Shown one piece after another: positions 1 to 6,414 of a DNA stretch of 9,893 nt. The translations under genes and the position numbers were made by a program. The stretch covers positions 1 to 9,893 of the forward strand of contig DEKQ01000062.1 of assembly GCA_002353975.1 (NCBI GenBank). The letters are read 5' to 3'. The notes below the pieces were generated by a model. It had not been told where the DNA came from and did not search any database. It worked only from the letters and a program-made list of their open reading frames with translations. The number at the start of each line of letters is the position of its first letter. Position 1 is the stretch's first letter. Source of the stretch: Prevotellaceae bacterium UBA2718. Lineage in GTDB: Bacteria; Bacteroidota; Bacteroidia; Bacteroidales; Bacteroidaceae.

Positions 1-13
1 TAAGTCTTGAGAT

Positions 14-34
14 ATGCAAGAGAAATGCTTGCAT
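14..34 (+). terminator. Weak hairpin, possible terminator for a plus-strand neighbour
   Basis: A perfect 7-bp inverted repeat, ATGCAAG (14-20) and CTTGCAT (28-34), with a 7-nt loop is followed on the plus strand by a run of T. In that orientation it resembles a weak intrinsic terminator for a gene entering from the left. On the minus strand the bases after the stem are not T-rich, so it is a poor terminator for the YolD/polymerase operon ending at 53. The stem is short and AT-rich, so this call is tentative. Confidence 0.25.
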
Positions 35-43
35 TTTTACTCT

Positions 44-78
44 CTTCACTTTTCACTCTTCACTTTTCACTTCCCACT
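44..78. repeat. Heptamer tandem array A (consensus TTTCACT)
   Basis: Five consecutive 7-bp units end in CACT: CTTCACT, TTTCACT, CTTCACT, TTTCACT and TCCCACT. On the minus strand the units read AGTGAAR/AGTGGGA. The array forms the last eight or so codons and the stop of the YolD-like gene and runs on past it, so the repeat has either eroded or supplied that protein's C-terminus. Confidence 0.85.
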
Positions 79-268
79 CCTGCTCCACCTTTCGCTTTGT
101 ATCGTCAATGGCGGCATCATATCCCGTCAGCGCAGCGAAAGGCGCAAACTGTGCAGCACGCGCCATCATCGACATCTGCGGATGTTTCTTCGACACATGA
201 TGCGGGTGGTTTATTATGTCATCGTAATCGTTTGTCAAATTGTAAATTGTAAATTGTAAATGGTACAT
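53..268 (-). CDS. YolD-like small protein, short form, partner of the Y-family polymerase
   Basis: This 71-residue protein carries the segment MSMMARAAQFAPFAALTGYD, the hallmark of the YolD-like family, preceded by a YDDIINHPHH stretch that also looks family-like. In Bacillus, YolD/YqjX proteins are encoded beside UvrX/YqjW Y-family polymerases and are thought to act as UmuD-like partners. Here the gene begins 15 bp after the polymerase stop, in the same direction, which fits that role. The listed ATG lies inside a heptamer array, so the first ten residues are repeat-derived. A TTG at 236-238, starting MTNDYDDII, is an equally good or better start and would give 61 residues. Full YolD-like proteins, as I recall, run to about 100 residues or more. 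This one stops soon after the core motif, inside a second heptamer array, so it may be a truncated form. Family assignment is fairly secure; function of this short version is not. Confidence 0.72.
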   Translation of the reverse strand: MYHLQFTIYNLTNDYDDIINHPHHVSKKHPQMSMMARAAQFAPFAALTGYDAAIDDTKRKVEQEWEVKSEE

Positions 269-281
269 GGTACATTGTACA
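240..281. repeat. Heptamer tandem array B (TTGTAAA / TGGTACA)
   Basis: Six perfect-length 7-bp units run without a break: TTGTAAA three times (240-260), TGGTACA twice (261-274) and TTGTACA once (275-281). The array begins two bases beyond the polymerase stop codon and fills almost all of the gap to the YolD-like gene. Two unit variants, each amplified locally, suggest slippage or unequal recombination at a fixed 7-bp period. Because 7 is not a multiple of 3, the array can be read in every frame, and it contains three minus-strand ATGs. Confidence 0.9.
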
Positions 282-283
282 TC

Positions 284-1705
284 TCACGCTTTGTGGCCTC
301 CTATCTGCGCGTTACGCTCTTTTGCCGTTGCGCCGTCGCGGAAGTTCAGTCCCTTCAGCAGGGCATTCTTCCCGAACCGTTGCTTTATCGCCAGCCGTGC
401 CTCTTGCATGCGTCTCTCCTTCTCCAGCGCCTCTTCCTGCTCCTTGCGCTGACGCTCTATGGCTTCGTAGTCAGTGAAAAGGTCCAGCTGCCGGGGACCT
501 TGCTCCTTTTTCACTTCATCCTCATACACCACTTGGTTCGTGGTCAGATTGATGCGGCGTATCAGCAGCACGGGGTTCACTATACGGTCATACAGGCTCA
601 TGACGGCTTCGGTTATCATGGCAGCCGATGATGTCTTGCAGGGCAGGTTGGCCGTGCCATGGGCATGTTTCGGCACCAGCTTGCCATAATAATCGGTTTT
701 CACCTCACCCTTATACTTACCGCGTATCTCCGGATCTCTCAGGCTCTCGGCATCATAGCCTATCGTGAGCACCATCTGGTCAGTCACCAGTCGCTTCCTG
801 ACAAGGTCAAGACACGCGGCATCGGTCATCTCCTGCACCACCACGCGCGCCTTCTCCCACGTATAGGGGCTCTGCAACACCTGTCCGCTGCTGAAGGAAT
901 GCGCCTCCGGACGGTATTGCTTCACCTGTTCTATGGTGCACGGCTCCCAACCCCAGGCATGGTCAATGAGCAGTTCGGCATTCACGCCGAAGAGGTTATA
1001 GAGAAAGTCCTCGTTCTCCTCTGACATCCGCGCGATCTTCCCCATCGTGTCAATGCCATACGGGGCCAATCTGTTGGCTACGCCTTTGCCCACACGCCAG
1101 AATTTCGTTATGGGCCGATAGTCCCACAACTGCCGGCGGTAACTCTTCTCGTCCAGCTCAGCTATGCGCACGCCGTCGGCATCTGCGGGGATGTGCTTCG
1201 CCACGATGTCCATCGCCACCTTCGCCAGATACATATTCGTACCTATGCCCGCCGTAGCCGTTATGCCTGTGGTCTTGAGCACATCGCGTATCATCTTCAT
1301 CGCCAGCTCATGGGCCGTAATGCCATACGTCGCCAGATAATCCGTCACGTCTATAAACACCTCGTCGATGCTATAGACGTGCACATCCTCAGCCGACACA
1401 TACTTCAGGTAAGTACTATACACCTGCGTGCTCACCTCAATGTAATGCGCCATGCGCGGCGGCGCGGCAATATACTCAAGCCCGTATTCCCTTGCCTTCT
1501 GAACGACCTCAAACAGCCTCGCCCTGCCTCCGATGCCATACGCCTTCAATGACGGCGACACGGCAAGGCAGATAGTCTTCTCCGTACGGCTCACATCGGC
1601 CACCACGAGGTTAGTGGTCAGAGGGTCAAGTCCCCTGTCCACACACTCCACCGAAGCGTAAAACGACTTCAGGTCTATTGCCACGTATGTACGTACTTTG
1701 TTCAC
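284..1705 (-). CDS. Y-family translesion DNA polymerase (UvrX/YqjW-like branch of DinB/UmuC)
   Basis: This 473-residue protein copies damaged DNA with low fidelity in the cytoplasm. The polymerase core shows the first metal ligand D11 in AIDLKSFYASVE, with Y16 in the steric-gate position, and the catalytic pair D114-E115 in YSIDEVFID. A helix-hairpin-helix/thumb region follows near 195-225, then the little-finger domain to about 390. QLDLF at 406-410 matches the beta-clamp binding motif, so docking on the replication clamp is expected. Next come a charged Glu/Arg-rich helix (about 413-440) and a tail ending in RNAQIGGHKA, which I recall as conserved in the Firmicutes UvrX-like group. The start is GTG at 1703-1705. 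A TGA lies two codons upstream in this frame, so no earlier start is possible; a second GTG at 1682-1684 is an alternative. The GTG overlaps the stop of the GH95 gene (GTGA), indicating translational coupling. A YolD-like gene follows. The Y-family call is secure; the UvrX-like subgroup is inferred. Confidence 0.93.
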   Translation of the reverse strand: MNKVRTYVAIDLKSFYASVECVDRGLDPLTTNLVVADVSRTEKTICLAVSPSLKAYGIGGRARLFEVVQKAREYGLEYIAAPPRMAHYIEVSTQVYSTYLKYVSAEDVHVYSIDEVFIDVTDYLATYGITAHELAMKMIRDVLKTTGITATAGIGTNMYLAKVAMDIVAKHIPADADGVRIAELDEKSYRRQLWDYRPITKFWRVGKGVANRLAPYGIDTMGKIARMSEENEDFLYNLFGVNAELLIDHAWGWEPCTIEQVKQYRPEAHSFSSGQVLQSPYTWEKARVVVQEMTDAACLDLVRKRLVTDQMVLTIGYDAESLRDPEIRGKYKGEVKTDYYGKLVPKHAHGTANLPCKTSSAAMITEAVMSLYDRIVNPVLLIRRINLTTNQVVYEDEVKKEQGPRQLDLFTDYEAIERQRKEQEEALEKERRMQEARLAIKQRFGKNALLKGLNFRDGATAKERNAQIGGHKA

Positions 1706-4161
1706 TTCTCAACCATATACTGATACTTTACGCCCGCTTGCAGTTTGACGTCTCTTTTTATGCTTCCTTTGCCCGAGTACATAATCAGGCTCACTTCACA
1801 AGGCTTCCCGGCAGTAAGTGTGAGCGCTTTCACTTCGCCTTCTTCCCACGTCATATCGACCGTCACCGCTCCGCGTGCACGGATGCCCTTCACGCTGCCT
1901 GTGCTCCAATTGGCAGGCAGTGCGGGCAGCAGGTCAATGGCCAGTGAGGGACGTCCCTTACGGTCTATGTCGTAACGGCTCTGCATGAGCATCTCTATCA
2001 CGCCTGCACACCCTCCGAAGTTGCCGTCAATCTGAAACGGCGAGTGGGCATCGAGCAGGTTGGGATATGTACCTCCTCCACGCCGTGCATCGGGACCTTT
2101 ATAGCCGTCGGGACTGACGTATGAGAGCAGTTTACGGTAGATGTGATAGGCGTTTCGGGCATCGTGCAGACGGGCATAGAGGTTCACACGCCAGCCGGTG
2201 CTCCACCCGGTGGTCTTGTCGCCCTTCAGTTCCAATGTCCTTGATGCGGCACGCAGGATGTCCTCTTTTCGGTTCATGCCGTCATCGGTCTGATGGCCCG
2301 GATAGACGGCAAACAGATGGCTCTGGTGACGGTGGTGCGGGTCCTTGTCTTCCCAGTCGTAGAACCATTCCTGCAGGTTTCCCTTGCGTCCTATCTTATA
2401 TGGCTGCAGCCTCGCGAGTGTCTGCTGCGCCTGCTTCCTAAAGTCGCGGTCTATGCCCAGCACACGTGCGGCCTGCACAGCATCGGCCAGACACTCGCGT
2501 ATCATGGCCAGGTCGGCAAAGCCTCCATAGCATGTGCTACCTTGGTAGCCACTGTCATTGACATAGATATTCTCGGGCGATGTGGCCGGTGCGGTGATGA
2601 GATATTCCCGTCCTGCCACTCCCATGTCGCGTGTTGACACGAGCCATCCCATGCAGAACTCTGCTGCTCCGCGCAGTATAGGGTAGTAACGGCTGAGGAA
2701 GTCACGGTCGAGCGAGAAGGCATAGTGTTCCCAGATGTGGGTGCTCAGCCATGCGCCGCCCATGTTCCAGTTGGCCCATGAGGGGTCACCGGTATTCATT
2801 CCTACGGGGCAGGTCATGGCCCAGATGTCGGTATTGTGAGCCAGACACCATCCCTGCTCCACTCCGTAGTAGGCCTTGGCCGTCTGTTCGCCCGACTTTT
2901 GCAGCTCCTGCATGAACGTAAGGAGAGACTGGTGCATCTCGGGGAGTGCAGCCGTTTCTGCCGCCCAGTAGTTCTCCGGCAGATTGATGTTCGTAGTATA
3001 GTTGCAGGACCAAGGCGGCAGTATGCGCTCATTCCACAGCCCCTGCAGGTTGGCGGGCACGTTTGGCGTGCGCGAGCAACTGATGAGCAGATAGCGGCCA
3101 TACTGGAAGTACAGCGCTTCCAGCTGCGGATTGAATACACTCTCGTCAACGTATTCGCGCAACTGCTCGTCGGTGGGTCTCTGGTCTGCCTGGCGTGGTG
3201 TTCCGAGTGTCAACTGAACGCGGTTGTAGATGCCCTGATAATCGGCCACGTGACGGCTCAGCAGCTCATCATAGCAGGAAGAGAGCAGCCCCCTCATCCG
3301 TTGTGCTGCCAGGGTTTTGTAGGGCTTACCCTCGCGCACGGGGTCTTTGTCATATCCGTTGAACGACGTAGCTGAGACTACATAGATAGTAACCTCACTA
3401 TCGCCGTCGATGAGAATCGAGGTGCTGTCGGTACGCACACTGTCGCCCACGGCTCTGACGGCGGTGCAGAAGTGGATGCCGCGGTTGGGGTCATAGCTGA
3501 AGTGCTCCTCTCCGCGCTTGTGGTAACTGGGCAGCGAGCTGTAGGCGGCATACCCATCGGCCTGCAACTCCTGACCATCGGTCTGTATGTGGCAGGGCAA
3601 CTGCGATGTGAACGATATGCGGGCGTGCAGTCCGGCGGGATTGTCGGTGGTGATGCGCACGACCAGCGCCGAGTCGGGATGGGTGGCAAAGTAGGTCACG
3701 TCGTAGGCGTGTCCGTCACGCTGCCAGTGTGTGTGTGCCGTGGCATTGCCTATATCGAGCCACCGGCTATAGTCGGCGACGCGCCCCAGCGTGTCAAGGT
3801 ATTCTATCAGCAGCTGCCCCATGGGCTGGTAGTTCTGCGTAAAGTGTCCCTGCACGCGCCTTTGCAGGCGGTCTGCCTGCTTGTAGTCACCTTGTCGCAG
3901 GGCCTCCCTGATGTCGGGAACGGCCTTGTGAGCATCAGGCGCAAACACCGTCATGTTGCACGGCTCGCCCGTCCATAGCGTGATGTCGTTGAGCGATATC
4001 CTGTCGGTGCGGGTATCACCATAGATGATGCCTCCCATGGTGCCGTTGCCTATGACGAGTGCCTCCTCAAAGTAGCTGGCAGGACGATTGTACCGAAGGG
4101 TCTGACCGAGGGCTGCGGAACAGCAGAATGCAGCCAGGGCGAAAAGCAGTATCTTCTTCAT
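1702..4161 (-). CDS. Secreted GH95 glycoside hydrolase (alpha-L-fucosidase or alpha-L-galactosidase)
   Basis: This 819-residue enzyme belongs to GH95, inverting hydrolases that remove terminal alpha-L-fucose (often alpha-1,2) or alpha-L-galactose from glycans. A type I signal peptide occupies about residues 1-19, so it should act in the periplasm or at the surface; no good lipobox is seen. The N-terminal beta domain (NRPASYFEEALVIGNGTMGG, about 25-44) leads into the alpha/alpha barrel with LQGLWNERILPPW (372-384) and YTTNINLPENYW (388-399). By alignment in my head to Bifidobacterium AfcA, N391 and N393 match its N421/N423, E530 in ATSPEN matches the acid E566, and D712 in QIDGNFGG matches D766. 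T389 sits where characterised fucosidases carry His; Thr there has been linked to alpha-L-galactosidase activity. The length is typical of the family. A promoter lies upstream at 4237-4244, and the polymerase gene overlaps its 3' end. Family assignment is very secure; exact sugar specificity is not. Confidence 0.95.
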   Translation of the reverse strand: MKKILLFALAAFCCSAALGQTLRYNRPASYFEEALVIGNGTMGGIIYGDTRTDRISLNDITLWTGEPCNMTVFAPDAHKAVPDIREALRQGDYKQADRLQRRVQGHFTQNYQPMGQLLIEYLDTLGRVADYSRWLDIGNATAHTHWQRDGHAYDVTYFATHPDSALVVRITTDNPAGLHARISFTSQLPCHIQTDGQELQADGYAAYSSLPSYHKRGEEHFSYDPNRGIHFCTAVRAVGDSVRTDSTSILIDGDSEVTIYVVSATSFNGYDKDPVREGKPYKTLAAQRMRGLLSSCYDELLSRHVADYQGIYNRVQLTLGTPRQADQRPTDEQLREYVDESVFNPQLEALYFQYGRYLLISCSRTPNVPANLQGLWNERILPPWSCNYTTNINLPENYWAAETAALPEMHQSLLTFMQELQKSGEQTAKAYYGVEQGWCLAHNTDIWAMTCPVGMNTGDPSWANWNMGGAWLSTHIWEHYAFSLDRDFLSRYYPILRGAAEFCMGWLVSTRDMGVAGREYLITAPATSPENIYVNDSGYQGSTCYGGFADLAMIRECLADAVQAARVLGIDRDFRKQAQQTLARLQPYKIGRKGNLQEWFYDWEDKDPHHRHQSHLFAVYPGHQTDDGMNRKEDILRAASRTLELKGDKTTGWSTGWRVNLYARLHDARNAYHIYRKLLSYVSPDGYKGPDARRGGGTYPNLLDAHSPFQIDGNFGGCAGVIEMLMQSRYDIDRKGRPSLAIDLLPALPANWSTGSVKGIRARGAVTVDMTWEEGEVKALTLTAGKPCEVSLIMYSGKGSIKRDVKLQAGVKYQYMVEK

Positions 4162-4236
4162 TGTCTTTACTTTATCGGGAGTAGTGTATATCCATCGTCA
4201 CCTCTGCAGAGAGTTCCCCTGCTCCCGTTTACGCGA

Positions 4237-4244
4237 CAAAGTTA
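4237..4244 (-). promoter_or_regulatory. Bacteroidetes-type -7 promoter element for the GH95 operon
   Basis: On the minus strand this reads TAACTTTG, an exact match to the Bacteroidetes -7 consensus TAnnTTTG. The expected -33 region (about 4263-4270) gives TTTTC rather than TTTG, so only part of the upstream element is present. Transcription would begin near 4230, giving a leader of about 70 nt before the GH95 ATG at 4161. No other TAnnTTTG was found close upstream of this gene on that strand. Confidence 0.65.
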
Positions 4245-4303
4245 CAAAAAACGACTGAAATATGAAAAGGAAATCGGGCTTTTTCTTATCATTTGTCTCC
4301 AGT

Positions 4304-4359
4304 TGCATTCATTGCATGCTATGCATTGTGAATGATGAACGATGCATTATGAATTATGA
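4304..4359. repeat. Heptamer tandem array C (ATTATGA / ATGATGA)
   Basis: From 4325 to 4359 five units keep an exact 7-bp period: ATTGTGA, ATGATGA, ACGATGC, ATTATGA, ATTATGA. Three more degenerate units (TGCATTC, ATTGCAT, GCTATGC) can be laid out in phase back to 4304. It lies about 60 bp upstream of the GH95 promoter element. The core five units are clear; the extension is weaker. Confidence 0.75.
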
Positions 4360-4535
4360 ATAACGGTGCGCCAGTATGCCCGGAGTGATGACGATTGTGC
4401 AGCCGGGCCGCTCAGTAATGCGCGAAAAGTGCTATAAAAAATCTACCACTAAAAAATGAAAACCAGAATGGCGCGAGTTGAAGAAATCAGAATTATGGAA
4501 CAGAAATTTTGGAATTGCGAGGTTGTTTTACCAAA

Positions 4536-4627
4536 ATCCGGATGTAATAGCAGGTCTTTTAGGGTCTCGAGGCACGTGCCACAACTTGTAATCGCAATGC
4601 TATTAGGCCCTAATAGCAGGTCTTTTA
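4536..4627. repeat. Palindrome cluster framed by a 17-bp direct repeat
   Basis: Two identical copies of TAATAGCAGGTCTTTTA lie at 4545-4561 and 4611-4627, start-to-start 66 bp. Within and beside them are the palindromes ATCCGGAT (4536-4543), CTCGAG (4566-4571), GGCACGTGCC (4571-4580) and a 9-bp inverted repeat, GCTATTAGG with CCTAATAGC, around one central base (4599-4617). The last one incorporates the start of the second direct repeat. The element could be a short dispersed repeat, a protein-binding or recombination site, or a structured RNA. I do not recognise it with confidence, and no transposase or integrase is near. Confidence 0.7.
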
Positions 4628-4847
4628 CCCCCGTCCGCATGGCCGATATGCCCTCTGTGATGTTCTATTTTCCGCACCAAACACACTAACTATCTGACAC
4701 ACAACACATTAAGCATTCCTTCTCTCTCGTGCGTCATACGCGAGCTCGGACCTCCCTGCTCCCAAATTCTTGCTAATTTTGAAGGCCAAATATCACTTTT
4801 GTCCTATTATTAAGGCGTTCATTGTTTCTAATAAAAAGTAATAAAAA

Positions 4848-4884
4848 ACGAGCGAAGATGCAACATTTCGTCATCTTCGCTCGT
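4848..4884 (-). terminator. Intrinsic terminator of the efflux operon
   Basis: A perfect 13-bp inverted repeat, ACGAGCGAAGATG (4848-4860) and CATCTTCGCTCGT (4872-4884), encloses an 11-nt loop. Read on the minus strand the stem is followed at once by a T-rich tract (TTTTT then TTACTTTTTATTA). It lies about 105 nt beyond the tolC-like stop codon, the expected place for the end of the adaptor-RND-TolC transcript. The plus-strand flank is not T-rich, so it should act in one direction only. Confidence 0.88.
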
Positions 4885-4916
4885 CTGTTTATGCGTTGAG
4901 TATTTCATTGCATGTC

Positions 4917-4945
4917 GATGTAGGGTGAATGTAGGTTGATGTAGG
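4917..4945. repeat. Short GATGTAGG repeat in the tolC-like 3' untranslated region
   Basis: Three near-identical octamers, GATGTAGG (4917-4924), AATGTAGG (4928-4935) and GATGTAGG (4938-4945), are spaced 11 and 10 bp apart, about one helical turn. They lie between the tolC-like stop codon and its terminator. This is the only repeat here with a 10-11 bp rather than 7-bp period. Function is unknown; it may simply be slippage. Confidence 0.5.
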
Positions 4946-4990
4946 TAACCTGCATGGGGGTAAGGCCCAGAGACTCACCACTCTCAGTAT

Positions 4991-6367
4991 TCACTCCGTT
5001 GCCTGGCGGTATTCGAGTATCTTGTTCTGCAGTTGGGCGAAGGCGTCGGTGTGCTTGTCGCATGACTGCTGATAGAGCATCTGGGCCTCAAGCAGGTCGG
5101 ACATCCTGCATGTTCCGGCACGATAGTAGTCACGGTGCAGGCGGAGGTTCTCGGTTGACTGCTCAATGCTGCGCTTGGCTATCTGCAGCTGCTGCTGCGC
5201 TTCCACCACGCCGTTCCAGGCATTCTGCATACGGATGGTGAGTAGCTGGGCATTGTCGGCCAGTTGTTCCTGTGCCTGCTGATAGGCTATCTTCTTGCGC
5301 TGGATGGCATGTGACCCGCCCCACCAGTCAGAAACGGGCACGCTAACAGTGGCAAAGACCATGGCAAAGGAGTGGTCTTTGTCCAGCAGGTTGTGGTAGT
5401 TGTATCCTGCACCGACGGCTACGGTGGGCAGATGCTTGCCTATCTCCATCTTGCGCTGCAGGTTGGCGGCTTCCACCTGCTTGCCAAGCAGCTGGTATTC
5501 GGGTATGGCAAGCAAGGCCTGCTGGTGGTCTTGCTTCAATGGAATATCCACCACGTCGGCATCATTGTAACTGAGCACAAAGCAGGTGTCACTGAGTCCA
5601 CAGTATTGCGCCATCAGCAGCCGGATTATGCTGATGCCGTTTTGAAGCTTCAGTCGCTGACTCTCCACCTCATTGCGGCGCAGTTCCACTTGCAGCAGGT
5701 CGTTGCGCAGGGCTACGCCGGCACGTACAGCCACATCCACATCTTTATGTATGTCGCCGAGCATCACGTCAACAGCTGAGATGGTCTTCATCTTCTCCTG
5801 TAGCGACGCAAGCTGCCAGAAGTACTGCTCCGTTGTCTTTTCCACTTGGTTTTCGGAGAGTTGCAGCTGCAGCCGGCTCACGTCTTCCCCGACTTTTGCC
5901 AGCCGGTTGCCATTGATGATTTGTCCACCGGCAAAGACGGGCTGCGTGGCAGTGATACCGGCGATGGTACCGTTCTTAATCATTGAGATGCTGACGGGAT
6001 TGGCAAGTGCCATAAGAGCCTCTGTGGGAAGGGCTTGTGACATCATGTTCCCCAGTTCCGCAGGAATCATCTCCGTGGGATTGACTGTGGTCTCAGCCAT
6101 ACCCTTGTTGGCATTGAACCACAGGCCGGTGCCGCTGACGTTAGGGAAGTATTTAGTAAAAGCCTCCTTGCGCTGCCGACTGGCAGACTCAATGTTGTAG
6201 CGGGCAGTGCGGATGGCGATGTTGTTCTGACAAGCGGAATCCTTCAACTGCTGGAGGGTGTAATGCCTCGCCCCAAGCCCCTCAGAGGGATGGGATGTAG
6301 GACTACCGGTTTGGGCGGCTGATGACAAAGTGATTAAACAAAGGGACAAGAGGATATATTTCTTCAT
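4991..6367 (-). CDS. TolC-family outer-membrane efflux channel
   Basis: This protein forms the outer-membrane and periplasmic tunnel of a tripartite pump, docking on the adaptor and RND permease encoded upstream. From the chosen ATG (6365-6367) it has 458 residues, with a signal peptide (MKKYILLSLCLITLSSAAQ). Two outer-membrane-factor repeats follow. The first has YTLQQLKDSACQNNIAIRTA (36-55) and TQPVFAGGQIINGNRLA (141-157); the second has YYRAGTCRMSDLLEAQMLYQ (414-433). Both are rich in long Gln/Leu helices, as in TolC/CusC. An upstream ATG at 6434-6436 would overlap the RND stop by 22 bp and add 23 residues (MEGQYQIMKNEK...) encoded largely by a heptamer array and placed ahead of the signal peptide, so I prefer 6367. 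Residues 20-35 look like an inserted repeat. The gene is followed by a terminator at 4848-4884. Cargo cannot be deduced. Confidence 0.9.
   Translation of the reverse strand: MKKYILLSLCLITLSSAAQTGSPTSHPSEGLGARHYTLQQLKDSACQNNIAIRTARYNIESASRQRKEAFTKYFPNVSGTGLWFNANKGMAETTVNPTEMIPAELGNMMSQALPTEALMALANPVSISMIKNGTIAGITATQPVFAGGQIINGNRLAKVGEDVSRLQLQLSENQVEKTTEQYFWQLASLQEKMKTISAVDVMLGDIHKDVDVAVRAGVALRNDLLQVELRRNEVESQRLKLQNGISIIRLLMAQYCGLSDTCFVLSYNDADVVDIPLKQDHQQALLAIPEYQLLGKQVEAANLQRKMEIGKHLPTVAVGAGYNYHNLLDKDHSFAMVFATVSVPVSDWWGGSHAIQRKKIAYQQAQEQLADNAQLLTIRMQNAWNGVVEAQQQLQIAKRSIEQSTENLRLHRDYYRAGTCRMSDLLEAQMLYQQSCDKHTDAFAQLQNKILEYRQATE
6266..6310. repeat. Repeat-like insert just behind the TolC signal peptide
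   Basis: These 45 bases encode residues 20-34 (TGSPTSHPSEGLGAR), a Pro/Ser/Gly-rich stretch between the signal peptide and the first conserved TolC motif. On the minus strand the DNA holds CCCTC-T-GAGGG, a 5-bp inverted repeat about one base, followed by G-rich runs. It resembles the ATCCCTC/GAGGGAT units found beside the adaptor gene at 9661-9674. I infer a short dispersed element that has become part of the coding region where it is tolerated. Confidence 0.4.
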
Positions 6368-6385
6368 AAATAATGCAGCAGGAGA

Positions 6386-6414
6386 TTCTTCTTTCTTCAT
6401 TTTTTCATTCTTCA
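6386..6414. repeat. Heptamer array D (TTCTTCA) between the RND and TolC genes
   Basis: Units TTCTTCT (6386-6392), TTCTTCA (6393-6399), TTTTTCA (6401-6407) and TTCTTCA (6408-6414) keep a 7-bp period apart from one extra T at 6400. The array abuts the RND stop codon (6415-6417) exactly. On the coding strand it reads TGAAGAA and creates extra ATG triplets ahead of the true tolC-like start. Confidence 0.75.

Larger units (their letters stand above)
4162..4990. other. Intergenic region between the efflux operon and the GH95 operon
   Basis: About 830 bp holds no convincing protein gene. From right to left it contains the 3' untranslated region of the tolC-like gene with a GATGTAGG repeat, the operon terminator (4848-4884), and a stretch at 4640-4840 with nothing I recognise. 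Then come a palindrome-rich element with a 17-bp direct repeat (4536-4627), GCCCGG/CCGGGC arms at 4378-4408, a heptamer array (4304-4359) and the GH95 promoter. Base composition is more AT-rich than the flanking genes. Short reading frames of 77 codons (plus) and 63 codons (minus) cross the palindromic element but look like by-products of it. Confidence 0.7.

Noticed and set aside
2836..3375. A 179-codon plus-strand frame and several other frames opposite the GH95 gene.
   Set aside because: They are antisense shadows of a gene with strong family motifs; none shows a domain of its own.
4378..4408. GCCCGG and CCGGGC inverted arms upstream of the GH95 promoter.
   Set aside because: The arms are only 6 bp with a 19-nt gap and no T-run; this could easily arise by chance.
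4545..4627. Two direct repeats with a 49-bp spacer, like the start of a CRISPR array.
   Set aside because: There are only two 17-bp copies, no third unit, no cas genes, and the spacer is itself made of palindromes.
4449..4640. A 63-codon minus-strand frame and an overlapping 77-codon plus-strand frame (4456-4689) in the large gap.
   Set aside because: Both cross the palindromic duplicated element, which is open on both strands because of its symmetry. I recognise no family, start context or conserved residues, so I treat them as by-products of the repeat.
4774..4781. TAATTTTG on the plus strand, resembling a Bacteroidetes -7 element.
   Set aside because: There is no TTTG at the -33 spacing and no plus-strand gene downstream.
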